Assembly: GCA_005281725.1 (NCBI GenBank)
Contig: SSBO01000012.1
Span: forward strand, 14,917,501 to 14,981,500
Source of the DNA: Wuchereria bancrofti
Lineage: Eukaryota; Nematoda; Chromadorea; Rhabditida; Onchocercidae
Length of the DNA: 64,000 bases
Direction of reading: 5' to 3'
Shown here: positions 29,141 through 40,816 of the stretch, in pieces
Layout of the letters: every line of letters starts with the position of its first letter
Position numbering within the stretch: position 1 is the first letter of the stretch
Program-made: the position numbers and the translations under genes
The notes under the pieces: model-generated
Told to the model about the DNA's origin: nothing
What the model saw: the letters and a program-made list of their open reading frames with translations, nothing else
Databases searched by the model: none

Positions 29141-30109
29141 CTATAAAATTCAAACAAAACAAAGAATGTGATTAAATTAGAGTTTTAATATCTTAAACTA
29201 ATTTTGAAACTAAAAGAAGTGCACCTTAAGTTGCACCTTTTTTTTTACTTTCATTTATGGAAAATCATTACGATATTAAACAAAATAGCTGCACAGTCAC
29301 CTATTCTTGAAACTATCAGAAAACACAATGAACTAACTAGGAAAATCATGCGACAAAAGTTGTTTTACAACGAATCCATAGATATTACTGTCTTCAATCA
29401 ATCGAGCGAATATTGACAACGAATGCGCAAAAGTTTCAAATTCGGATATTGCATCAGGCGAATGGTCGACCAGTTTATAATACATGATTTTCAGAGTCGA
29501 ATCTTGCAATGCAAATTAGTTTGTTTCGACTTCTGGTCATAACGAATAAGTAGGAATGGTGATGGTTTTTGTTCAAGTGAAATATTATAATGCGAACTTT
29601 CTAGCTTTGAGCGATGTAATATTTCTTCATCTTTCAGTACTTTAAAAAGTTGTTGAAAGTAAGATTTCACGAGAGTTTCTATTTTAATTTTGTGTGACGC
29701 GTACTTTGAAGAATTTTGCTAAACACACGAAATATAAATAATTTTTCAACGTCTCGAACTGATCCTACTGAATTATCCGCTTGAGTGCAGAAATTTTCAC
29801 ATGTGAGCAATCGTTTGCTACTTCATATAAATACCTTTAAGGAGAGCTGCCGATTCCTGTTCCACTGTAAAATCATCCTGATTGAGGTGAAAAATGTTGT
29901 CCCAGACAACCATCTATAAAATGCGTTTAATAAAGCATGGAAATGATCATAAAGTGAGATATGGACATCATGAACTTATGATAGAATTTTTTCAATTAGA
30001 GAAATCGTTAGTTCGTATTCTATACTTTTTTAATAGGAATTCCCTTGTTCAGGATAGCTGCCGATTCCAAAACAAAAAACAAAAAAAAAAGAAAAAAACT
30101 GTGGCTTAC

Positions 30110-30312
30110 AAGACTTCGTTGCTTTCTTTTACAAAATTTATCATCCTTTTCATTTTCATTAATGTTTTCTTCTTCATTACAGCGTTCACACTGCAAGTTT
30201 AACAAGAGCTGTGCGTCACAAAAAGATATTTCAGCGAAGAGAAAAGACGATGGGAATTTCCCCAAATAATCAGCCAACTTCGCAGCTATTTCCTTGCTGT
30301 GTCCTTCTAATC
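30110..30312 (-). CDS. LYST-like exon, N-terminal region
   Basis: Bounded by acceptor tctttacag and donor gtaagc. The frame reads LEGHSKEIAAKLADYLGKFP, then CDAQLLLNLQCERCNEEENI, and ends KRKQRSL. The acidic, low-complexity NEEENINENEKDD piece is probably a loop. No catalytic motif is expected. Assignment to LYST is by strand and position. The shifted frames on both strands here are shadows. Confidence 0.6.
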
Positions 30313-30747
30313 CTGTAAAGACTCAACAAGTTTTGGAGTGACATATGATTCCCATAACGCTTAACTTATCTTCTGTTGGTGTAGTTTAATACCCCTATTC
30401 TTCAGGAAACGACTATACGTATCGCCCGAAACATTATTGTTCGTACTTATACAAATGTGGAAAAGATTTTAAAGAAGTGAAGATGTACGGCAGGTGAATG
30501 AAATGGTAAAGTCAAATTTCAAAACCATTCTGAAATTGTTCATATCTGTAAGTTCTACATAACTAAAATTACCTGTAAATGTCATGTGTACAAGTGTCAT
30601 TTTCGGTATTCAAATATTATGCAACCAGTACTCTTTTATCTCCTGCTTATATAAAACACTTCCAGCAATTTATGACGATATTTTCCTTAAGACTTGATAT
30701 GATCTTGCAAAATGAAACAATCTGATCATAGAAGGGACCAACCACAG

Positions 30748-30948
30748 CGTGGATTAAGTGGCAAACGTGCGACAATAGCAAGTAATAAGGTTGTGCGAAG
30801 TTCAACCACTTCATTTCTCTCTAGGCTATCTCTCAAGTACGCTAACAGTCCTGTTCGCCATCCCACATAAGCATTAAGCCCCAGCTGTTGCCATCGCTTA
30901 CAGCCTTTCCCTTCTAGTTCTTCTCGTTTTTTATTCCTCATCGCATAC
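30748..30948 (-). CDS. Candidate upstream exon of the LYST-like gene
   Basis: After an acceptor (ttattacag) an open frame reads YAMRNKKREELEGKGCKRW, then AYVGWRTGLLAYLRDSLER and LRTTLLLAIVARLPLNP. The helical, leucine-rich composition fits the armadillo-like N-terminal part of BEACH scaffolds, and it lies just upstream of the clear LYST exons on the same strand. No strong donor is visible near 30750, so the low-coordinate end is uncertain. It could belong to another small gene. Confidence 0.5.
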
Positions 30949-31387
30949 CTGTAATAAATCACCCTTTAATTCTGGTTCGCACGTCTCAATCAACATACAA
31001 ATATTTTCAATGTTGCCATTGATTCATCTATGTCAGTAAGACTATTCCACCTAGATCATAATGGAAAAAGTTTTAAACACTGACACAGCTCATAGCTAAT
31101 ATCTATAGGTACACGTACGTATTATCACGCTTATGAGTCCATCCATGCATATGTAAGCAAAGCACAGAGGACAAGGAAAACAAGCAGTAGTTTCTTTAAC
31201 ACCTTAAACAGGACGCTCCTTAAATTATTCTCCGGGCGTTCCAGTATTTCTGTTTTCATTTCGTCCGAAGTTTCAAGTGCAAGTTACAACTTACTTGTTC
31301 ATAAGGTCTTATATACCCACCCATACATGCCCGTACCTCATTTCTGCATGTTCCAAATATTTGGTAGGGGAGGAAATCTCAGTAATA
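30949..31387. promoter_or_regulatory. Short interval between the LYST-like gene (-) and PIG-C copy 1 (+)
   Basis: About 440 bp lie between the last readable LYST-side exon and the first PIG-C exon, which point away from each other. The interval may therefore hold promoters for both, but no core element is certain. It also contains a 42-codon minus frame (31131-31259) with a hydrophobic stretch (KKLLLVFLVLCALLTYAW). That could be a start exon (MKTEILERPENN... then gtgtta) or chance. Confidence 0.3.
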
Positions 31388-32999
31388 ATGCTACAGATTG
31401 CCGTGTTTCAGGTCAACAAACTGAGTGCCCTCCGAAGGGCGATGGGTGGAAGAAAAAGCGTTTGTTGCGAACAACAGAATGAAGGAAAGAAGTGGCGGAA
31501 AATATTGTATGAACAACAACCGTTTGAAGATGAATACAGTGGTGGTAGTGAGTTTCTGAAGGAATTGAGAACGAATAGTGAGTTTATTCCTGTTCCTCTC
31601 TATCAGGACGTGGCCATTAAAATTTATTCACTTTGCACGACCTAACCAATGTGATAATATAAAGATTTGACTACTGGCGTTTCCAACATTCGCATTTTGT
31701 TTCGTTTTAATGAGTTGATAGTTACTGATATAGTTTCCAGACAGGTGGATTTAAAATAAGAAACTTGATGTTTTCAAAAAATAAGTTTGCAAATATTCCC
31801 GAATTTAAGTGTCAATTCACAGCAGTCCATAAATCACTATGGATGGGTTTCGTTGGAAGCTGTTAACTGTATGATTAGTCCGAACTTTCCAAATTTTCAA
31901 ATAATTTCAGCATTTCTGATCAGTTTTCTGCCTTCACTTAAATAACATCTATGAAATTTGTTGCTTTTTGTCAATCCTAATTTTAGTAACAGTGGTGGAA
32001 TACTCATTTGTGGAAGTAGTATGCGGTGCTAGTCTTGTCATGCTTCTCTAATGCTATTATATTTTATTATTTGGTGTTCGATTCCATCAAAAACAGTTCT
32101 ATAAGTTCCATTCAACATTTTTCGTTGATATTCGCCATTGCCTTGATTCTATACACTATCTATCTGTATATGATCAGACCGAGGAATTTTCAAGATCATT
32201 TCTACACTTTCACCACGCTTCTTTGTTTTGGCTATGTGTTGACACCCGTTATTAGGTTTGTTCTCTTTTACCTTTTGAAATTTATCCATCATTTTAGATA
32301 TCATTAACAGATTTAGAAGTCTTCATTTGTATATACAGGACAGTGAAAAAAGCATAATTTCAAAATTTCTGTTAAGGACACTGACGAATACAATTACCAT
32401 ATACGCTATGTCTTTCACACTCTTACGAGCTTTATTTTCCATGACTACGCGATGATTACACCATTGTAAGTCATACTCTTATATCTCTAATAGTAAGCCA
32501 ATGAAATCAACACTTATTCTTTCACATAGGTATATTCATTGACATAAGCGCAAGTGCTACATTTTGCTATTGTTATTCCAAATTGTAGAAATCAAATCAT
32601 TCTGAAATAGTCTCAAAATTTCTTAGAAAAAATCTATAACTTTGCAGGGTTTCAACGATATTATCGGTCAATCTTTCTTTAACAGCTTCAGTTTGTTTGG
32701 TTTCACGGGTATTATCGAATGAATCTGCATTTAGTCTTCTGGCTCTTTCCATGCTGCTTTTTTCATACTTGCCACAAATGCGTAATATATTGTACAGAAA
32801 ATGGTCAAAATCGTCGTTAATCCCGATCATTTTCTCTTCTCCTCTGCTTTTCTGTGCACTACATCAACTCTCCCATTCACTCAGTGTCCTTTATGTACTT
32901 GTGTTAACATTTGTTCTCCTAGTTTGCCCATCGATTTTGATGATCATGCAGCCCTGGAAAAGGTACGAAAGACTTCAAGGTTTTTGCATTTCGCCTTAA
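31388..32999 (+). pseudogene. PIG-C (GPI-GlcNAc transferase subunit C) copy 1, broken
   Basis: Same four-exon layout as the intact copy 2: exon 1 to 31577, exons 31987-32255, 32377-32465 and 32648-32999. Exon 1 is nearly identical to copy 2 and exon 4 is open. Exon 2 lacks two bases near 32046 relative to copy 2, so the frame hits TAA at 32049-32051, after VML and one further Leu. Exon 3 lacks 9 bases in the conserved STDTIYAM core and 4 more in a CTTT/CTT run, giving 89 instead of 102 nt. The net loss of 15 bases restores the frame only in exon 4. As read, no full-length protein is possible. Either it is a dead paralogue or a damaged allele placed beside the good one. Confidence 0.85.
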
Positions 33000-35660
33000 A
33001 ATTTTCTCGCAAACGAATGATATAATTTTCGCCATGTAAAGAATATTAAAAGTTTAGTAAAATTTAGAATTTGACGCTCTTTTTATTCTTTCCAGTGCAT
33101 GCGAATGAAGTGTTCATTTTTGAAAAAATTTAGAATTTTATCAAATCCAATATGTTTTAGTACAAAACATGGACCATGAGATGAAGCAATAGCAACCTTC
33201 AAACGGTGACATACTGCTACAAGATTGTATATCTCTGATATCTCTGCTTTCATAACAATATTACAACATAATGAGATTTTGAATAGATATTTGCAAAAAT
33301 ATTGATCTCTGAATGTGTTAGCATTTGTTCTCCTAGTTTGCCATCAATCTTGATGGTCATGCAACCCTGGAAAAGATACGAGAAACTTCAAGCTTTAAAT
33401 GTGTATATAGGTGTTTTCACTTTGATTAACAGTATATAGCGAGAAAAATTCACACTAAAATACCATATAATTGTGGTCTTGAGTTTACTTGTTGTGTGGA
33501 GTTTAAACAATCTTTCAATATTTACTATTTGAGATGTAGGCTCTTTGGATTCTGTAACTTGCATTTTCGTGGATTATTGAATTCTACACATCTTAACAAC
33601 GTTAAATGGGAGATTATTTAAGATAGAAATCTGAATGTCTGTGTCACAGAAGCAAAAGAAACATTTTGGATTCTGTTTTCCGTCCCCAACGCATATTTTT
33701 GATGGCCTATGTTGATATGTAATATGATGAAATGGCTGAAAGCAGAAAGAGAAAGGCCTAGCTGACAAGATGAATGTGATGAACATATGAGTGTAACCCA
33801 TGGACAAAAGTGCTCTCAAAATTTGTAGATATACCAGAAAAAGGAGACAGTAGAAGTCTGTTTTTTCCGTCAAAATCTTAATACGCTAAGATAAAAGTAA
33901 TTTATATGCTTGATTTGATTACAGTCGTTGGGATTTATCAGTAGCATCGTATATTATTGGTCTTCGTAAAGTATAGGTATGTATAATAGAGAAATTCGCT
34001 GTCGATCGATTAATGAAAATCTGTTCTATTTCATTGTATACACTGCATATAAATCTTTTGGAAAAGTGTTCATTCTGATGGAGTGTATCATATGATTGTT
34101 ATAAACAAAGAAATTTAGGAATTTTGAAAGATGAGCACAGTATCCTTTTTCTTGCATCCATCCTTGCAAATAATATTAACGATGGACTATTTCTGTATTA
34201 CTACTAGTGTTATTTCCTTGATTATATTAACTAATCTGATTTCTAAATTTATTGAACTGTCATAACGTGCGCGCACTTCTCTATGTGTCAATTTATTCGC
34301 AGAATAGATGTTTCCATCATCACTGCTAATAATTTGATGCTGGATTTGACTGGACTACCAATTTCATTTAATCATTAAAATGAGTCATTTTAATGATTAA
34401 TTATTATTTTTATATGAAGGAGAAAGAGGGAAAAATGCTTTCTGTTAAGAATAGCATTTTGTTGACACTTCACATTCTTTTATTTTATATTTTATGTAGG
34501 ATACAACTATACTCGAAAATTTTGGACTGCTTTCAATTCCATCAGATTAGATCAACATTTTTTATTTCTGACTTCATGTTGTGTTTTTATTTGTTGTGTT
34601 GGCATTTGGATTTGTTCCTGATGAATGGTTAATTCATAATAAATTTCTAATTTTATATGAATGAGGTCGAGTGATAGGTGCATTTCTCTGATTTAATGGA
34701 GCTGACACTCGGCCTCTACTTGTTCCTTTGTTCATTTGTTTATGTGACATAAAAAATTTTAATGATTTCCAAATAGATGACCCTTCTTTTCAATGAAATT
34801 AATATTTAATAAATGAAACTTGGAACTTGACAATACCAAATTTGAGATGAAATGCTATAATATCGTCTGTCACTCCTTTTTTCCTGTAAATAATTTCCGA
34901 GAGGATGGCGCCAATGGCTGTACCATAAATCAAATTTTCGTTGCAATTAGTGGAAGTTTTGTAGCTAAAAGCTGATCATTAATAAATTGCAGGAAGAATT
35001 TGACATGAATTAATGCTCCTTAAACATTATTGAACTCTTCTGAATAAAGTAAATAACATGATTCAAATCATTTACAAAATATATATATTTACCTATATAT
35101 ATTTATCTGGAATAATTTAGATAGGTCTGAGTAAAGTTTGACCAATTAGTAGCCTGATTGAAACGACAGTTGATGCTGGAGAGCGTTAGTATCAATCAAA
35201 CTTTTATGCAGCTTAATTTTTAACTTGCTTTCAGAATCTCTTAACACATATGGGATGGAGAAATTGTCTTCTAACATTTGAACAAAGAAAACAACGAAAT
35301 TGCAAATATCTCGCATTTATATGCAAGCTGGTAATGTCGAAGATTTAATTAAGAAACTGAAAAAGAATTATGAACAAATTTGAACAAAGAATTATGAAAC
35401 ATATATTATGAACAAAGAATTATGAACCATCTTATCACAACTGACTTCCCTTTGATATCTCCTTTTCATTCCATCGCTGATTATCAACCGATTCATTATC
35501 AAGCAATCTTGTTTCAGCATAACAACTGGAATATATCTTTTTTCTTTCTCTTTCTTGTTTTTCTGATGCACTTGAAAAGCCATTAACACATCAGATTTTC
35601 AGATGAAACATGGAAATTTTATAAACAGCATCGTCAAAAGTTTATTGTTGCTCTTGAATA
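33000..35660. other. Downstream part of PIG-C block copy 1; no further gene recognised
   Basis: AT-rich sequence parallel to 37398-40202. It holds a duplicated piece of the exon 4 end (about 33315-33400) and a 15-bp palindrome with a one-base centre (34369-34399, taatcattaaaatga). Short open frames have no recognisable homology. Confidence 0.6.
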
Positions 35661-35731
35661 NGGAAATCTCAGCAATAATGCTACAGATTGCCGTGTTTCA
35701 GGTCAACAAACTGAGTGCCCTCCGAAGGGCG

Positions 35732-37397
35732 ATGGGTGGAAGAAAAAGCGTTTGTTGCGAACAACAGAATGAAGGAAAGAAGTGGCGGAAAATATTGTAT
35801 GAACAACAACCGTTTGAAGATGAATACAGTGGTGGTAGTGAGTTTCTGAAGGAATTGAGAACGAATAGTGAGTTTATTCCTGTTCCTCTCTATCAGGACG
35901 TGGCCATTAAAATTTATTCACTTTGCACGACCTAACCAATGTGATAATATAAAGATTTGACTACTAACGTTTCCAACATTCGCATTTTGTTTCGTTTTAA
36001 AGTTGATAGTTACTGATATAGTCTCCAGACAGATGGATTTGGAATAAGAAACCTGGTGTTTCCAAAAAAAAAAAAGTTTGCAAATATTTCCGAATTTAAA
36101 TGTCAATTCACAGCAGTCTATAAATCAGTATGGATGGGTATCGTTGGAAGGTGTTAACTATATAATTGGTCCGAATTTTCCAAATTTTCAAATATTTCTT
36201 TCAGCATTTCTGATCAGTTTTCTGCCTTCATTTAAATAACGTCTGTGAAATTTATTTCTTTTTCTTGTCGAATTCTAATTTTAGTAACAGTGGTGGAATA
36301 CTCATTCGTGGAGGCAGTATGCGGTGCTAGTCTTGTCATGCTTCACTCTAATGCTATTATATTTTATTATTTGGTATTCGATTCTATCAAAAACAGTTCT
36401 ATAAGTTCTGTTCAGCATTTTTCGTTGATATTCGCCATTGCCTTGATTCTGTACACTATCTATCTGTATATGATCAGACCGAGGAATCTTCAAGATCACT
36501 TCTACACTTTCATCACGCTTCTTTGTTTTGGCTATGTGTTAACACCCGTTATTAGGTTTGTTCTATTTTACCTTCCGAAATTTATCCATCATTTTAGATA
36601 TCATTAACAGATTTAGAAGCCTTCATTTGTGCATAAAAAGCATAATTTCAAAATTTCTCTTCTTAAGGACACTGACGGATACAATTAGTACGGATACCAT
36701 ATACGCTATGTCTTTCATACTCTTTCTTACGAGCTTTATTTTCCATGACTACGCGATGATTGCGCCATTGTAAGTCATACTCTCTTTTTTCTAATCAAAT
36801 AATTGGAAACAAATGATTGGGAAAATAAAAATTTGTCTGGACGATGTGTCTCTAATAGTAAGCCGATGAAATCAACACTTATACAAATTGAACGTATGTT
36901 GCTAATTTCTTTAAATTTTCACATAGGTAAATTCATTGACATAAGCACAAATGCTACATCTTGCTATTGTTATTCCAAATTGTAGAAATCAAACGATTCT
37001 AAAATAATCTCAAAATTTACTAGAAAAAAATCGACAACTTTGCAGGGTTTCAACGATATTATCGGTCAATCTTTCTTTAACAGCTTCAGTTTGTTTGGTT
37101 TCACGGGTATCATCGAATGAATCTGCATTTAGTCTTCTGGCTCTTTCCATGCTTCTTTTTTCATACTGGCCACAAATGCGTAATATATTGTACAGAAAAT
37201 GGTCAAAATCGTCGTTAATCCTGATCATTTTCTCTTCTCCTCTGCTTTTCTGTGCACTACATCAACTCTCCCATTCACTCAGTGTCCTTTATGTACTTGT
37301 GTTAACATTTGTTCTCCTAGTTTGCCCATCGATCTTGATGATCATGCAGCCCTGGAAAAGGTACGAGAGACTTCAAGTTTTTTGCATTTTGCCTTAA
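35732..37397 (+). CDS. pigc: PIG-C, phosphatidylinositol N-acetylglucosaminyltransferase subunit C (intact copy 2)
   Basis: Subunit of the ER-membrane complex that adds GlcNAc to phosphatidylinositol, the first step of GPI-anchor synthesis. Exons 35732-35867, 36285-36555, 36668-36769 and 37046-37397 join in phases 1, 2, 2 and give 286 codons plus stop, near the human length of 297. Exon 1 reads KKWRKILYEQQPFEDEY, then FLKELRTN. Exon 2 reads VTVVEYSFVEAVCGASLVML, then FGYVLTPVIR. Exon 3 reads TLTDTISTDTIYAMSFI, the family core, then HDYAMIAPL. Exon 4 reads VSTILSVNLSLTASVCLVSR, then VCPSILMIMQPWKR. Many hydrophobic segments fit a multi-pass protein. An upstream ATG at 35678 would add 18 residues. 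I prefer 35732 because gtgtttcag just before it looks like an acceptor (trans-splice or UTR intron). The C-terminus RYERLQ is conserved in both copies, so I take the in-frame TAA at 37397 as the end. Confidence 0.92.
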
Positions 37398-40202
37398 AAT
37401 TTTCTCGCAAACGAAAGATATAATTTTCGCCATGTAAAGAATATCAAAAGTTTATTAAAATTTAGAATTTGACCCTCTTTTTATTCTTTCCAATGCATGC
37501 GATTGAAGTGTTCATTTTTGAGAAAAAATTTAGAATTTTACCAAATCCAGTATGTTTCAGTACAAAACATGGACCATGGGATGAAGCAATAGCAACCTTC
37601 GAACGGTGACATCCTGCTACAAGATTGTATACCTCTGATGCTTTCATAACAACATTACAACATAATGAGATTTTGAATAGATATTTGCAAAAATATTGAT
37701 CTCTGAATGTATTAACATTTGTTCTCCTAGTTTGCCATCGATCTTGATGGTCATGCAACCCTGGAAAAGGTACGAGAAACTTCAAGCTTTAAATATGCAT
37801 CTAGGTTTTTTTCACTTTGATTAACAGTGCGCATCGAGAAAAATTCACGGAATACTAAAATATGATATAATTGTGGTCTTGAGTTTACCCGTTATGTGGA
37901 GTTTAAACAATCTTTCAATATTTACTATTTGAGATGTAGGTTCTTTGGATTCTGTAACCTGTATTTTCGTGGGTTATTGAATCCTACACATCTTAGCAAC
38001 GTTAAATGGGAGATTATTTAAGATAAAAATATGGATGTCCGTATCACAGAGGCAAAAGAAACATTTTGGATTCTGTTTTCCGTCCCCAACACATATCCTT
38101 GATGGCCCGTGTTGATATGTAACATGATGAAATGGCTGAAAGCAGAAAGTGAAAGGCCTAGCTGACAAGATGAATGTGATGAACATATGAGTGTAACCCA
38201 TGGACAAAAGTGCTCTCAAAATTTGTAGATATACCAAAAAAAAGGAGACAGTAGAAGTCTGTTCTTTCCGTCAAAATCTTAATATGCAAAGATAAAAGTA
38301 GTTTATGTGCTTGATTTGATTACAGTCGTTGGGATTTATCAGTAGCATTGGTATGTTATTGGTCTTCGTAAAAGATAGGTATGTATAATAGAGAAATTCG
38401 CTGTCGATCGGTTGATGAAAATCTGTTCTATTTCATTGTATACATCCTACTACATATAAATCTCTTGAAAAAGTGTTCATTCTGATGGATTGTATCATAT
38501 GATTGTTATAAACAAAGAGATTTAGGAATTTTGAAAGATGAGCACAGTATCCTTTTTCTTGCATCCATCCTTGCAAATAATATTAACGATGGACTATCTC
38601 TGTATTACTACTAGTGTTATTTCCTTGATTATATTAACTATTCTGGTCTCTAAATTTATTGAACTGTCATAACATGCGCGCACTTCTTTATGTGTTTATT
38701 TGCAGAATAGATGTTTCCATCATCACTGCTAATTATTTGATGCTGGATTTGACTGGACTACCAATTTCATTTAATTATCAAAATGAGTCATTTTAATGAT
38801 TAAATGGAGTTGGTACCCTTACTATTACATCCATTTATTTTATATGAAAGAGAAAGAGAAAAAAATGCTTTCTGTTAAGAATAGCATTTTGTTGGCACTT
38901 CACATTCTTTTGTTTTATATTTTATGTAGGATACAAACTGCACTCGAAAATTTTAGACTGGTTTCAATTCCATCAGATTAAATCAACATTTTTTATTTCT
39001 CACTTCATGACGTGTTTGTTGGCATTTGGATTTGTTCCTGATGAATGGTTAATTCATAAATTTCTAATTTTATATGAATGAGGTCGAATGATAGGTGCAT
39101 TTCTTTGTTTTAATGGAGCTGACACTCGGCTTCTGCTTTTTCCTTTGTTCATTTGTTTATTTGACAAATGGAATAAAAAATTTTGATGATTTCCAAATAG
39201 ATGATCCTTCTTTTCAATGAAATTAATATTTAATAATAAAAACTTGGAACTTGATAATACCAAATTTGAGATGAAGTGCTATAATATCTTCTGTCACCCC
39301 TTTTTCCTGTAAATACTTTCCGAGAGGACGGCGCCAATGGCTGTACCATAAATCAAATTTTCGTTGCAGTTAGTGGGAGTTTTGTAGCTAAAAGATGACC
39401 ATTAATGGGTTGCAGAAAGAATTTGACATGAATTAATGCTCCTTAAACATTATTGTACTCTTTTGAATAAAGTAAATAACATGATTCAAATCATTTATAA
39501 GATATATATATTTGGAATAATTTAAATAGGTCTGAGTAAAGTTTGACCAATTAGTAGCCTGATTGAAATAACAGTTGATGCTGGAGAACGTTAATATCAA
39601 TCAGCTTTCAGAATCTCTTAACACATATGGGAATAAGCGGAATTCTTTGAAAAAAAAGAAACTTCTTTAAAAATCGACAATTTAATAATCAAAGTATGAT
39701 GATACTATGAAATCTGCATTTGCATTATTGATAGAAATTGAGTGAGAATAGATTGTTGGAAGTTCAAGATACTAAGCTGAGAAAAGATGACAGATTGAAT
39801 GAAGACGAAAAGTTGAAGTGAAACTGTGAACATGGAGAAATTGTCTTCTAACATTTGAATAAAGAAAACAACGAAATTGCAAATATCTCGAATTTATATG
39901 CAAGCTGGTAATGCCGAAGATTTAATTAAGAAACTGAAAAAGAATTATGAACAAATTTGAAGTTATGCTCGCCATCTTATCACAACTGACTTCCCTTTGA
40001 TATCTCCTTTTCATTCCATCGATTATCAACCGATTCATTATCAATCAATCTTGTTTCAGCATAACAACTGGAATATATCTTTTTTCTTTCTCTTTCTTGT
40101 TTTTCTGATGCACTTGAAAAGCCATTAACACATCAGATTTTCAGATGAAACATGGAAATTTTATAAACAGCATCGTCAAAAGTTTATTGTTGCTCTTGAA
40201 TA
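37398..40202. other. Downstream part of PIG-C block copy 2; no further gene recognised
   Basis: Holds a second, partial copy of the PIG-C exon 4 end at about 37715-37800 (SILMVMQPWKRYEKLQ can be read). The rest is AT-rich sequence without recognised genes. Confidence 0.6.
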
Positions 40203-40794
40203 TAGGAATTCTCACTATCGATTCTACCTGTTCAGATTTTATCATTTAAAGATTAATTGCAAATCGTACATCTCAAACGGACTTTCAACAATAGTATTAT
40301 TTTTCTCTTCTTTTTTTTGCAAATTTTAATGTAAAGCATGTTATATAGTTTTACTTACACTTGCCTTTTACATTTTAATTAAATAACAGCGATTATACAT
40401 AATGTGCTCCAGATCCTAGGCCTGTACAGTTTTTCTTTAGTGTTAGAGTCATATCTGGAAGTTTATATAATGAAATATAACTTGATAAATTTAGTGATCG
40501 TTTTCATAAATACAAATGTAGATAGAAATGTCTAATATTGCATCACTTTCCTTTCTCCCACTTTAACTGTTCCGATAAAGTTTCAACTTGGCTAAATAGT
40601 TTGAACCGACCTCTTCTCTTTCTCCTTTTCCTCTCACTCCATAAATTCTTTTTATATTTTGCCAAAAAAGAAAGAAATTCTTTGCATGGTTCATTTGCTA
40701 AGTGATATCAAAATTGGAAATGAGCGAAAGTCATATCGAACTATGCTTAGTGCGGTTGTGGCACGGCGCAACATTGCTAGCAATTGCACATATG

Positions 40795-40816
40795 TATATA
40801 TATATATATATATATT
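40795..40816. repeat. TA microsatellite
   Basis: About 11 TA units in non-coding DNA. Confidence 0.9.

Larger units (their letters stand above)
31372..40202. repeat. Two diverged direct copies (31372-35660 and 35662-40202) around an N
   Basis: The blocks are 4289 and 4541 bp. They start with the same sequence (ggaaatctcag) and end with the same sequence (gctcttgaata), with N at 35661 between. Unlike the other gaps, the interior differs by scattered substitutions and indels, including about 200 bp present only in copy 2 (about 39635-39835). The ends next to the N are almost identical. A real tandem duplication or two haplotypes laid end to end would both look like this. Confidence 0.88.
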
